The notes below the pieces were generated by a model that saw only the letters and a list, made by a program, of their open reading frames with translations, was not told the DNA's origin and searched no databases. Both the position numbers and the translations under genes were made by a program. 33,928 bases of DNA from Rhizobium sp. Q54 (GTDB lineage: Bacteria; Pseudomonadota; Alphaproteobacteria; Reyranellales; Reyranellaceae): NCBI GenBank assembly GCA_945903635.1, contig CAMDOT010000040.1, positions 1 through 33,928 of the forward strand, written 5' to 3'. This document shows, in pieces, positions 23,980-31,423 of the stretch. The stretch's first letter is position 1. Every line of letters starts with the position of its first letter.

Positions 23980-25032
23980 ATGGCCGATCAATCCAACATC
24001 TATGTAGGCGTCGCCGGCTATTTCGGGAAACCCGACCACCCCGGCCGCGTCGGCGTCTTCCGCCGCGGCACAGGAGGCGGTGACTGGCAGCATGTACTGG
24101 GCACCGTCCAGACCTTCACGGTGTTCGTCCATCCGACCGATCCGACGACCGTCTTTGCCGGGACCAAGGATGGCGTGTGGCGCAGCATCGATTCAGGCGC
24201 CACCTTCCGGCGAACCGAGTTCCCCGACGAGAAGAAGGAAGTGTGGTCCTTCATGGTCGATTCGCGCGATCCCAAGCGAATCTTTGCGGGGGCCTCGCCG
24301 ATCGACGTCTATCGCAGCGACGATGGCGGCACGAGCTGGCGCAAGCTTCCCAATCCCGGCATGGCCACCCACTGCAAGGGCCCCTTCGCCTCTCGGGTGA
24401 TGCGGCTGGTCCAGCACCCCAAGCGGCCCGACGAGATCTATGCCGCGCTCGAGATCAACGGCGTCATGCGCAGCACCGACTCGGGCGAGACCTGGACAGA
24501 CTGCAGCGCCGGCCTGATCAAGCTCGCGGAGTTGCCCCACCTCCAGAGCAAGATCGTGAGCGACACCACGGCCGAAGGCATGCTCGACAGCCATGCCGTC
24601 ACCATCAATCCGGCCGACCCAGATGCGGTGATCGCGGCAATGCGCATGGGTCTCTTCCGCAGCGCCGACCAGGGTCGGACCTGGCAGGACATGGAGGTCG
24701 GCCGCTTCTCGCCCACCACCTACGGCCGCGACGTCAAGGTTTCAGCCGTCGAACCCAATACGCTCTATTCGGCTCTGAGCGTCGCGGCCGCGAGCCACGA
24801 TGGCGGGCTCTATCGCAGCAGCGATGGCGGCCAGAGCTGGAAGCGCTTCGACAAGGTTCAGGTCCACGGCACCATCATGTCGATCGGCCTTCACCCGCGC
24901 GACGCGGCGCAGGTCTATATGGGCGCCCGTTACGATGGCGAGGTGTTCGGCACTCAGGACGCCGGCAAGACGTGGCAGGCCATGCCGCTGCCAGGCGAAG
25001 TCCAGCACATCTATTCGGTCACCTGCGGCTAG
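23980..25032 (+). CDS. Six-Asp-box (BNR) beta-propeller protein of unknown function
   Basis: 350 residues with six clear Asp-box (S-x-D-x-G-x-T/S-W/F) turns, at about residues 69-76, 113-120, 165-172, 228-235, 280-287 and 325-332. Spacing is about 44-63 residues, as expected for a complete six-blade propeller of the sialidase/BNR or VPS10-like fold. There is no signal peptide or membrane helix, so export by a classical route is not predicted. The sialidase catalytic Arg triad is not recognisable, so an enzyme call is not justified. It is cotranscribed with a LivK-type binding protein (22 bp gap, GGGAGG ribosome site) and is followed by a terminator. The role is unknown; ligand or protein binding is the safest description. 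Confidence 0.85.
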   Translation: MADQSNIYVGVAGYFGKPDHPGRVGVFRRGTGGGDWQHVLGTVQTFTVFVHPTDPTTVFAGTKDGVWRSIDSGATFRRTEFPDEKKEVWSFMVDSRDPKRIFAGASPIDVYRSDDGGTSWRKLPNPGMATHCKGPFASRVMRLVQHPKRPDEIYAALEINGVMRSTDSGETWTDCSAGLIKLAELPHLQSKIVSDTTAEGMLDSHAVTINPADPDAVIAAMRMGLFRSADQGRTWQDMEVGRFSPTTYGRDVKVSAVEPNTLYSALSVAAASHDGGLYRSSDGGQSWKRFDKVQVHGTIMSIGLHPRDAAQVYMGARYDGEVFGTQDAGKTWQAMPLPGEVQHIYSVTCG

Positions 25033-25057
25033 GTAGGGAGACAATTCCCGAAAACAA

Positions 25058-25083
25058 AAAAGGCGGCCCAAGGGCCGCCTTTT
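25058..25083 (+). terminator. Bidirectional intrinsic terminator between convergent genes
   Basis: AAAAGGCGGCC pairs with GGCCGCCTTTT around the loop CAAG, a stem of eleven base pairs. A-rich sequence on the left and T-rich sequence on the right let it work on both strands. It lies 25 bp after the propeller gene and 46 bp after the end of the convergent lipoprotein gene, so it can end both transcripts. Confidence 0.9.
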
Positions 25084-25129
25084 CGTTGATGTGGTGGCCG
25101 GCCTCGCGGCCGACCACCCATCGCATTCC

Positions 25130-25762
25130 TTACATCATCTTCTTCGGCGGAAGCGGAACCTTCGAGTCCGTCAGGGCCTTCTCGAGGACCGGGATGCCGG
25201 CCGCCGGGTTGCCCTGGGTGCACTGGGCCATCGCGTCAGGCACGGGGCCCTGCGCCGGCACGGCAGTGCTGGTCTTGCGCCACAGAGCCATCAGGTCGTT
25301 GCAGTAGGCGACCATGTCGTAGCCGGCGCTTCCGACGACGACAACGATCTCGACGCGACGGTTCTGCGGCTCGCGCACGCCATCAGCCGTCTTGACGAGG
25401 AGGCCCGCTTCGCCACGGCCGACGGTGGTGATTGCCGTTGCCGGCACGCCTTCCTTGACCAGGGCGTCCTTGACGGTGTTCGCACGACGCAGCGACAGCG
25501 CCATGTTGTAGGTCTCAGAACCCGTCGTGTCGGTATGACCGGTCGCCGTGATGCGAGCACCACCGCGAGTCTTGTAGGCAGATGCTGCCTGCTGGATCGT
25601 ATTCATGGCCTGGGACGACAGGTTGGAGCGGTCCCAATCGAAGAACACCATGAAAGATGGCGGCGGTGGCGGCGGCGGCGGCGCGGCTACCGGCTTCGGC
25701 GGCTCGTCGCATGCGCCCAACAACAGCGCCGCGGCGACAACGGCGAACAGTGACTTCAACAT
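25130..25762 (-). CDS. OmpA-domain lipoprotein with C-terminal extension
   Basis: 210-residue envelope protein. The start chosen gives a lipoprotein signal (MLKSLFAVVAAALLLGAC, lipobox LLGAC, lipid Cys18) nine bases after a GGGGGG ribosome-like run. A frame-matched ATG three codons upstream is possible but sits on that run. After a short poly-Pro linker (eight prolines) comes an OmpA C-terminal peptidoglycan-binding domain: FFDWDRSNLSSQA, GHTDTTGSETYNMALSLRRA and EPQNRRVEIVV, with the Asp and Arg that hold diaminopimelate. About 65 more residues with two cysteines follow; I do not recognise this extension. It resembles Pal in plan but lacks the tol genes beside it. It anchors outer membrane to peptidoglycan (inference from domain). 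Confidence 0.87.
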   Translation of the reverse strand: MLKSLFAVVAAALLLGACDEPPKPVAAPPPPPPPPSFMVFFDWDRSNLSSQAMNTIQQAASAYKTRGGARITATGHTDTTGSETYNMALSLRRANTVKDALVKEGVPATAITTVGRGEAGLLVKTADGVREPQNRRVEIVVVVGSAGYDMVAYCNDLMALWRKTSTAVPAQGPVPDAMAQCTQGNPAAGIPVLEKALTDSKVPLPPKKMM

Positions 25763-25871
25763 AGAGATCATCCCCCCATAAAAAAGCGAGTAGCAGGGAC
25801 CATGATGGAACACTCCGGGGTAAACGTAAAGCTACGTTTCACCTTCCTAGGGAGCCTATTGGCTGTCGGAT

Positions 25872-25947
25872 TGGCGTCCCCAGCGGGATTCGAACCCGCG
25901 TCGCCGCCGTGAAAGGGCGGTGTCCTAGGCCTCTAGACGATGGGGAC
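25872..25947 (-). tRNA. tRNA-Glu (anticodon UUC), CCA encoded
   Basis: On the minus strand the sequence folds as a full cloverleaf. The acceptor GTCCCCA pairs with TGGGGAC, the anticodon stem CCGCC/GGCGG encloses CTTTCAC (anticodon TTC), and the T arm is GCGGG/CCCGC around TTCGAAT. It is followed by discriminator G and an encoded CCA. It lies 44 bp after the end of recJ. No promoter could be assigned. Confidence 0.97.
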
Positions 25948-25991
25948 GAAGCCGAAAGCGCGGCTGCATGTAGCGGTTGGAGGCCCCGAAA

Positions 25992-27806
25992 TCAAGCAAG
26001 CACCGCCCCGGTGCCGGCCGCGGCATCGTCGATTTGCAGGCGAACTGTTTCACGCCCTCCGAAACGATCGATACGTAGTGCTCCCGCAACATGAAGGACC
26101 GGTCGCGCCGGGTCCAGAAGGGCCGGGCCCAGGGCCGTCTGGTTGGCCCGAAAGGCAATCGCGTCGACCCGGCCGCGTTCCGCCCCGATGAGGGTGCAAC
26201 GCACATGCCCCTCGCCCACCGTCTGGGCGTAACTTACCCGGGTGTTAGTGAGAACGAATCGCGGCAGGGCGTTGCCGGCACCGAACGGCCCCACCCGCTC
26301 GATCATGTCCACCAGTTCCCGGCTTGCAGCCCCCGGCGACAAGGCCGCATCGATGCCGAGTTCTCGGACCGGCGGCGCCGCACCGAGTTGCGGGGCTATA
26401 CGTTCGTCGAGAAAGCGCGCAAGACTAGGCAACGCTTCTCGTGTCACCGTCAGGCCAGCCGCCATGGCATGGCCCCCACCGTTCACGAGCAAGCCGGCCT
26501 GGCGGGCCGCAATGACAGCCGCGCCCAGGTCGACGCCACGCACGGAGCGGCCCGAGCCCTTGCCGAGATCGCCGTCGAGCCCGATCACGAAGGCCGGACG
26601 GCCATAACGTTCGACCAGCCGGCTGGCGACGATGCCGATGACGCCGACATGCCAGCCCTCACTTTCGACCACGAGGGCGGCGGGCATGCCTTGCCGATCC
26701 GGGCCATAGAGCCCTTCGACCCGCGAGATCGCCTGATCGAGCACGTCGCGCTCGATGGCACGCCGTTCGCCATTGAACTCGTCCAGTCGGAGTGCCAGGG
26801 CGCCGACTTCGTGCGGGTCGTCGCTCGACAGCAATCGTGCACCGAGGTCGGCTTGGCCGACGCGGCCACCGGCATTGACCCGGGGCCCCAGCAGGAAACC
26901 CAGGTGATAGGCGCCCGGCGCTTCCGTGAGGCGGGCAACGTCGGCAAGAGCCGCGAGACCGATATTGCGCCGTTCGGCCATGACCTTGAGGCCTTGGCGA
27001 ACCAGCGCCCGGTTTACGCCGGTAAGCGGCACGACATCACACACCGTGCCCAGCGCCACGAGGTCGAGCCATTGGCGCAGATCGGGTTCGGCACGGCCCG
27101 CCGCCCCGTACCAGCCGGCTTCGCGCAGCTTCCGATTGATGCCGACGGCCAGCAGGAAAGCCACGCCCACCGCCGCCATTTGTTTGTGCGGGCTCTCGTC
27201 GTCGATCCGATTGGGGTCGACCACGGCCACGGCATCGGGCAGCGAGATCTCGGCCATGTGATGGTCGATGACGATGGTGTCGAGCCCTGCCCGCTTGGCC
27301 TCGGCCAGCGGCTCGAAGGCGGTGACGCCGCAATCGACGGTGACCACGACCGCCGCGCCCTCGGCCTTCAGCTTCAGGAGCGCGGCAGTATTGGGGCCAT
27401 AGCCTTCCTTGCGGCGGTCGGGAATGTAGACGCCGATATTGCCGCCGACGGCACGGAAGAAGCGCAGCAGCAATGCCGAGGACGTCGCGCCGTCGACGTC
27501 GTAGTCGCCGAACACAACGACGCGCTCGCCGCCCTGCACGGCCTGCGTCAGCCGCGCGATTGCAACATCCATGTCCTTGAGGTGCGACGGATCCGGCAGG
27601 AAGCGACGCAGCGTGGGGTCGAGGAAGTCCGGCACCGTATCGAGAGCGACATCGCGCGCCGCCAGCAGCCGCGCCACCGGCTCGGGCAGCCCATGACGCT
27701 GCGCGATGGCGAGTGCCGTGCGTTCGTCGGCCAGGCGCGCGGCCCAGCGTCGTCCGGTCAGCGACCGCTCGACACCGAGAAACGCCGCGCGCTCGCCGCG
27801 TTCCAC
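25992..27806 (-). CDS. recJ: Single-stranded-DNA-specific exonuclease RecJ
   Basis: 5'-3' single-strand DNA exonuclease of RecF-pathway recombination and mismatch repair. The 604 residues are the normal length. DHH-family metal motifs are in order: GDYDVDG (100-106), VDCGV (158-162), IDHH (180-183), GTVCDVVPL (253-261) and the DHHA1 block NGGGHAMAAG (442-451). The C-terminal OB-like region ends in RETVRLQIDDAA. The start is GTG preceded by AGGGGC, eight bases after the glpX stop. I take the protein to be intact, and the block recJ-glpX-hom is common in alphaproteobacteria. An antisense open frame of 583 codons covers most of it but is a composition artefact. Confidence 0.96.
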   Translation of the reverse strand: MERGERAAFLGVERSLTGRRWAARLADERTALAIAQRHGLPEPVARLLAARDVALDTVPDFLDPTLRRFLPDPSHLKDMDVAIARLTQAVQGGERVVVFGDYDVDGATSSALLLRFFRAVGGNIGVYIPDRRKEGYGPNTAALLKLKAEGAAVVVTVDCGVTAFEPLAEAKRAGLDTIVIDHHMAEISLPDAVAVVDPNRIDDESPHKQMAAVGVAFLLAVGINRKLREAGWYGAAGRAEPDLRQWLDLVALGTVCDVVPLTGVNRALVRQGLKVMAERRNIGLAALADVARLTEAPGAYHLGFLLGPRVNAGGRVGQADLGARLLSSDDPHEVGALALRLDEFNGERRAIERDVLDQAISRVEGLYGPDRQGMPAALVVESEGWHVGVIGIVASRLVERYGRPAFVIGLDGDLGKGSGRSVRGVDLGAAVIAARQAGLLVNGGGHAMAAGLTVTREALPSLARFLDERIAPQLGAAPPVRELGIDAALSPGAASRELVDMIERVGPFGAGNALPRFVLTNTRVSYAQTVGEGHVRCTLIGAERGRVDAIAFRANQTALGPALLDPARPVLHVAGALRIDRFGGRETVRLQIDDAAAGTGAVLA

Positions 27807-27813
27807 GCCGCCC

Positions 27814-28797
27814 CTAGGCCCAGCTCGGCAGGCCGGTCTTGATCGAGAAATTATGGTGCGCCGAGATCCAGCGAACGGTGCCGGTCTTCGAACGCATCAC
27901 GATCGAATGGGTCTCGGCGCCGTGGTGGAAGCGACGCACGCCCTTCAGCATCGATCCCGACGTGACGCCTGTCGCGGCGAACATGACGTCGCCCTTGGCC
28001 ATGTCCGTCATCGAATACTTGCGGTTGAGATCGGTGATGCCCCACTTGCGTGCCCGCGCCTTCTCGTCGTCGTTGCGGAACAGCAGCCGGCCCTGGATCT
28101 GGCCGCCGATGGCGCGCAGCGCCGCCGCCGCCAGCACACCTTCGGGCGCACCGCCCGAGCCCATGTAGATGTCGATGCCCGAATCGCCGGTCGAGGTCGC
28201 GATCACACCCGAGACGTCGCCGTCGCCGATCAGCATGATGCGGGCACCCGCCTCGCGGACCTTGGTGATCAGTTCGGTGTGCCGCGGCCGGTCGAGGATG
28301 CAGACGACGAGGTCGGCGATCTCGACCTTCTTCGCCTTGGCCAGGTCGGCCAGGTTTTGCTTGGCCGTCTTGTCGAGGTCGACGATGCCGTCCGGCAGGC
28401 CGCCGCCGACGGCGATCTTGTCCATGTAGACGTCGGGCGCGTTGAGGAACCCGCCATGCTCGGCCATCGCCATGACGGCGAGCCCGTTAGGCAGGCCCTT
28501 GGCGGTGATGGTGGTGCCCTCGAGCGGATCGAGCGCGATGTCGATCTTGGGCCCGCCGGCGCCAACCTTCTCGCCGATGTAGAGCATCGGCGCCTCGTCG
28601 CGTTCGCCCTCACCGATCACCACGGTGCCTTCGATCGACAGCGTGTTCAGCGCGCTGCGCATGGCGTCGACGGCTGCCTGGTCGGCTGCCTTCTCGTCAC
28701 CGCGTCCCATCAGCTTGGACGCCGCCAGCGCGGCGGCTTCGGTTACTCTCACCGCTTCCATCGCCAGATTGCGGTCCATCTTGCCTGTGTCGGCCAT
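27814..28797 (-). CDS. glpX: Class II fructose-1,6-bisphosphatase
   Basis: Gluconeogenic enzyme removing the 1-phosphate of fructose 1,6-bisphosphate with Mn or Mg; some alphaproteobacterial forms also take sedoheptulose bisphosphate. The 327 residues are complete. GEGERDEAPMLYIGE (62-76) and ALDPLEGTT (88-96) carry the metal-binding acids. DRPRHTELI, IGDGDVSG and the GSGGAPEGVLAAAALRAIGG block (about 214-233) form the sugar and phosphate site. ATG follows a GGAGGAA ribosome site. It is 32 bp after the homoserine dehydrogenase stop and 7 bp before recJ, so one transcript with both is likely. There is no sign of truncation. Confidence 0.96.
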   Translation of the reverse strand: MADTGKMDRNLAMEAVRVTEAAALAASKLMGRGDEKAADQAAVDAMRSALNTLSIEGTVVIGEGERDEAPMLYIGEKVGAGGPKIDIALDPLEGTTITAKGLPNGLAVMAMAEHGGFLNAPDVYMDKIAVGGGLPDGIVDLDKTAKQNLADLAKAKKVEIADLVVCILDRPRHTELITKVREAGARIMLIGDGDVSGVIATSTGDSGIDIYMGSGGAPEGVLAAAALRAIGGQIQGRLLFRNDDEKARARKWGITDLNRKYSMTDMAKGDVMFAATGVTSGSMLKGVRRFHHGAETHSIVMRSKTGTVRWISAHHNFSIKTGLPSWA

Positions 28798-28829
28798 TGC
28801 TTCCTCCGTGTGGCGTCTAAAGCGCCTTC

Positions 28830-30122
28830 CTAGAATGCCTCGATCCTGATCAGGCAGGGCTCTTCGGCCACCGCCTTCAACTTGGCAATATGCGCAACTG
28901 CGCGCCGCATCGCTGCTTCTTCCGTCTCGTGCGTCGTCAGCACCACTGGCACTTCACCCGACTCCGAGCGTCCACGCTGCAGCATCGATTCCAGCGAGAT
29001 GCGCTCCTTGGCAAGTGCCCCCGACACGGCGGAGATCACGCCGGGCCGGTCCTGCACCATCAGACGCATGTAATAGGCGCCGACATGGCGGTCCATCGGC
29101 GAGGCGGGCCTGTCCGCCAAACGGTCGGCCGGGACGACGAAGGCCGGCATGTGACGGCCACGCGCGACGTCGACGAGATCGGCCACCACCGCCGAAGCGG
29201 TCGGCCCCTGTCCCGCGCCGCGACCCTGGAACATCGTGGTGCCGACGAAATCGCCGTCGATCACGACGGCGTTGAACACGCCCTCGATGTGAGCGATCGG
29301 CGTGGCGAGCGGCACCATGCAGGGATGCACGCGTTGCTCGATGCCGAATTTCGTCTCGCGTGCCAATCCCAGCAACTTGATGCGATAGCCCAGTTCCTCG
29401 GCAAGCTGGATGTCCATCGACGTCACGCGCCGGATGCCTTCGACGTGGATGCCGCCGAAGTTGACCCGCGCGCCGAAAGCCGCGCCGGTCAGCACCGCGA
29501 GCTTGTGCGCGGCATCGATGCCGTCGACGTCGAAGCTCGGGTCGGCCTCCGCGTAGCCAGCGGCCTGGGCCTCGGCCAGCACGACATCAAAATCGCGCCC
29601 GGTCTCGCGCATCGTCGTCAGGATATAATTGCAGGTGCCGTTGAGGATGCCATAGAGGCGCTGCACGCGATTGCCGACCAGGCCTTCGCGCAGCGCCTTG
29701 ATGATCGGGATGCCGCCCGCGACCGCGGCCTCGAACGCGAGAATGCGGTCTTTCTTTTCGGCTTGCGCTGCGATCTCGGCACCGTGCAGCGCCAGCAGTG
29801 CCTTGTTGGCGGTGACGACGTGCTTGCCGGATGTGAGGGCTTTCTGCACCAGCCGGCGGGCGATTCCGCCGCTGCCGCCGATCAATTCGACGACGACGTC
29901 GATGTCGGAGGCCGTGGCCAGCGCCAGCGGATCCTTCTCCCAGCGAACGCTGGCGAGATCGATATCGCGCTTCTTGGCGCGAGAGCGGGCACTGACCGCG
30001 ACCAGCTTCAGCGGGCGTCCGCCGCGCAATGCCAGCAGCCGGCCGTGTTCGGCCAGCAGCTTGACCACGCCAGCACCGACGGTGCCGAGACCGGCGATGC
30101 CAATTCTGAGAGGTGTTTTCAT
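28830..30122 (-). CDS. hom: Homoserine dehydrogenase with C-terminal ACT domain
   Basis: Reduces aspartate semialdehyde to homoserine for threonine and methionine synthesis. The 430 residues fit the monofunctional enzyme. The NAD(P)-binding IGIAGLGTVGAGVV (7-20), TANKALL (104-110), the EAAVAGGIPIIKALREGL segment (131-148) and GILNGTCNYILT (158-169) are all present. A C-terminal ACT domain (about 350-425; LMVQDRPGVISAVSGAL) predicts feedback control by threonine or a related amino acid. The open frame reaches further upstream, but MKTPLRIG is the usual start. The ribosome site is weak (CAGGCG), and the gene is 25 bp behind the aminotransferase stop, suggesting coupled expression. Confidence 0.96.
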   Translation of the reverse strand: MKTPLRIGIAGLGTVGAGVVKLLAEHGRLLALRGGRPLKLVAVSARSRAKKRDIDLASVRWEKDPLALATASDIDVVVELIGGSGGIARRLVQKALTSGKHVVTANKALLALHGAEIAAQAEKKDRILAFEAAVAGGIPIIKALREGLVGNRVQRLYGILNGTCNYILTTMRETGRDFDVVLAEAQAAGYAEADPSFDVDGIDAAHKLAVLTGAAFGARVNFGGIHVEGIRRVTSMDIQLAEELGYRIKLLGLARETKFGIEQRVHPCMVPLATPIAHIEGVFNAVVIDGDFVGTTMFQGRGAGQGPTASAVVADLVDVARGRHMPAFVVPADRLADRPASPMDRHVGAYYMRLMVQDRPGVISAVSGALAKERISLESMLQRGRSESGEVPVVLTTHETEEAAMRRAVAHIAKLKAVAEEPCLIRIEAF

Positions 30123-30147
30123 AGGCGCCTGATACGACAGGATGTGG

Positions 30148-31404
30148 CTAGGCGCGAGCCTTGATCGGCGTGATGTTGTCCCCAACGCCGCGCAGATAGA
30201 GGTCGATCGAGCGTGCCGGATCGGCCATCACCTGGCGGATGTTCCGGACAGCCTGGCGGATGCGGTGCTTGTTCTCGACGAGTGCAATACGCACATGGGC
30301 GTCGCCGTGCTCGCCGAAGCCGATGCCCGGCGAGACCGCGACATTCGCCTGTGTCAGCAGCAGTTTGGAGAAGGCAAGCGAGCCGAGTTCGGCAAAGTCC
30401 TTGGGGATGGGCGCCCAGGCGAACATGCTGGCCGACGGCGCCGGCAAGTCCCAGCCAGCGGCAAGCAGGCCTTCCATCAGCACGTCACGACGTTCCTTGT
30501 AGGTGTTGCGGGCCTCGGCAACGCAATCCTGCGGACCGTTCAGCGCCGCCGTCGCCGCCACCTGGATCGGCGTAAAGGCGCCGTAGTCCAGGTAGGACTT
30601 GATACGTGTCAGCGCCGTGATCAGCGTCTTGTTGCCGGCCGCGAAGCCAATCCGCCAGCCTGCCATCGAGTAGGTCTTGCTCATCGAGGTGAACTCGATG
30701 GCGATGTCGCGCGCGCCCGGGACCTGCAGCACCGAGGGCGGCGGCACGTCGTCGAAATAAATCTCGGCATAAGCGAGGTCCGACAGGATCCAGATGCCCT
30801 GGCGTTTGCAGAAATCGACGATCGCGCCATAGAAATCGAGATCGACGACCTGGGCTGTCGGGTTCGACGGGTAATTCAGGACCAGGGCCAGCGGCTTGGG
30901 CACCGCATGCTGCACGGCACGCTCGAGCGCCGGCAGGAATTCGGCGAGCGAAGTGCTGCCTGGCACCGGGATATGGCGCACCGCGCCGCCGGCGATGATG
31001 AAGCCGTAGGGATGGATCGGATAGCTGGGATTGGGCACCAGCACCGTGTCGCCCGGTGAGGTGATGGCCTGCGCGAGATTGGCGAGCCCCTCCTTCGACC
31101 CCAGCGTGACGATGATCTCGCTCTCGGGATCGAGATCGACGTTGAAGCGGCGTGCATAGTAGGCCGCCTGCGCCTTGCGCAGGCCCGGGATGCCGCGCGA
31201 CGCGGAGTAGCCGTGGGCACGCGGATTGCCGGCGGCCTCGGCGAGCTTGGCCACGATATGGGGCGCGGTCGGCAGGTCTGGATTGCCCATGCCGAGATCG
31301 ATCACGTCCTGGCCGGCGGCGCGGGCGCGCGCCTTCATGGCGTTCACTTCCGCAAACACATAGGGCGGCAGGCGCTTCAGCCGGTGAAATTCAGAGTCGT
31401 CCAT
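30148..31404 (-). CDS. PLP-dependent class I/II aminotransferase (AlaC/DapL-like)
   Basis: 418-residue fold-type I aminotransferase. It shows YSASRGIPGLRKA (66-78), NYPSNPTA (177-184), SDLAYAEI (208-215) and the PLP lysine K243 in SMSKTYSMAGWRIGF, with R251 following and a substrate-carboxylate Arg likely in the C-terminal AHVRIALVENKHRIRQA. The set resembles alanine transaminase AlaC and LL-diaminopimelate aminotransferase. Direct linkage to hom, seen in many alphaproteobacteria, suggests amino-acid synthesis from aspartate or pyruvate, but the true substrate pair is undecided. ATG follows GGGAAGAA. The open frame upstream has no homology. Confidence 0.92.
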   Translation of the reverse strand: MDDSEFHRLKRLPPYVFAEVNAMKARARAAGQDVIDLGMGNPDLPTAPHIVAKLAEAAGNPRAHGYSASRGIPGLRKAQAAYYARRFNVDLDPESEIIVTLGSKEGLANLAQAITSPGDTVLVPNPSYPIHPYGFIIAGGAVRHIPVPGSTSLAEFLPALERAVQHAVPKPLALVLNYPSNPTAQVVDLDFYGAIVDFCKRQGIWILSDLAYAEIYFDDVPPPSVLQVPGARDIAIEFTSMSKTYSMAGWRIGFAAGNKTLITALTRIKSYLDYGAFTPIQVAATAALNGPQDCVAEARNTYKERRDVLMEGLLAAGWDLPAPSASMFAWAPIPKDFAELGSLAFSKLLLTQANVAVSPGIGFGEHGDAHVRIALVENKHRIRQAVRNIRQVMADPARSIDLYLRGVGDNITPIKARA

Positions 31405-31423
31405 CGTGTTCTTCCCTGGCGAG

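Noticed and set aside
26091..27842. 583-codon plus-strand open frame opposite recJ, and similar long antisense frames (for example 1446-3176, 28890-30164)
   Set aside because: They mirror strong genes in GC-rich DNA, where stop codons are rare on the opposite strand. They have His/Arg/Asp-rich composition and no recognisable domain.
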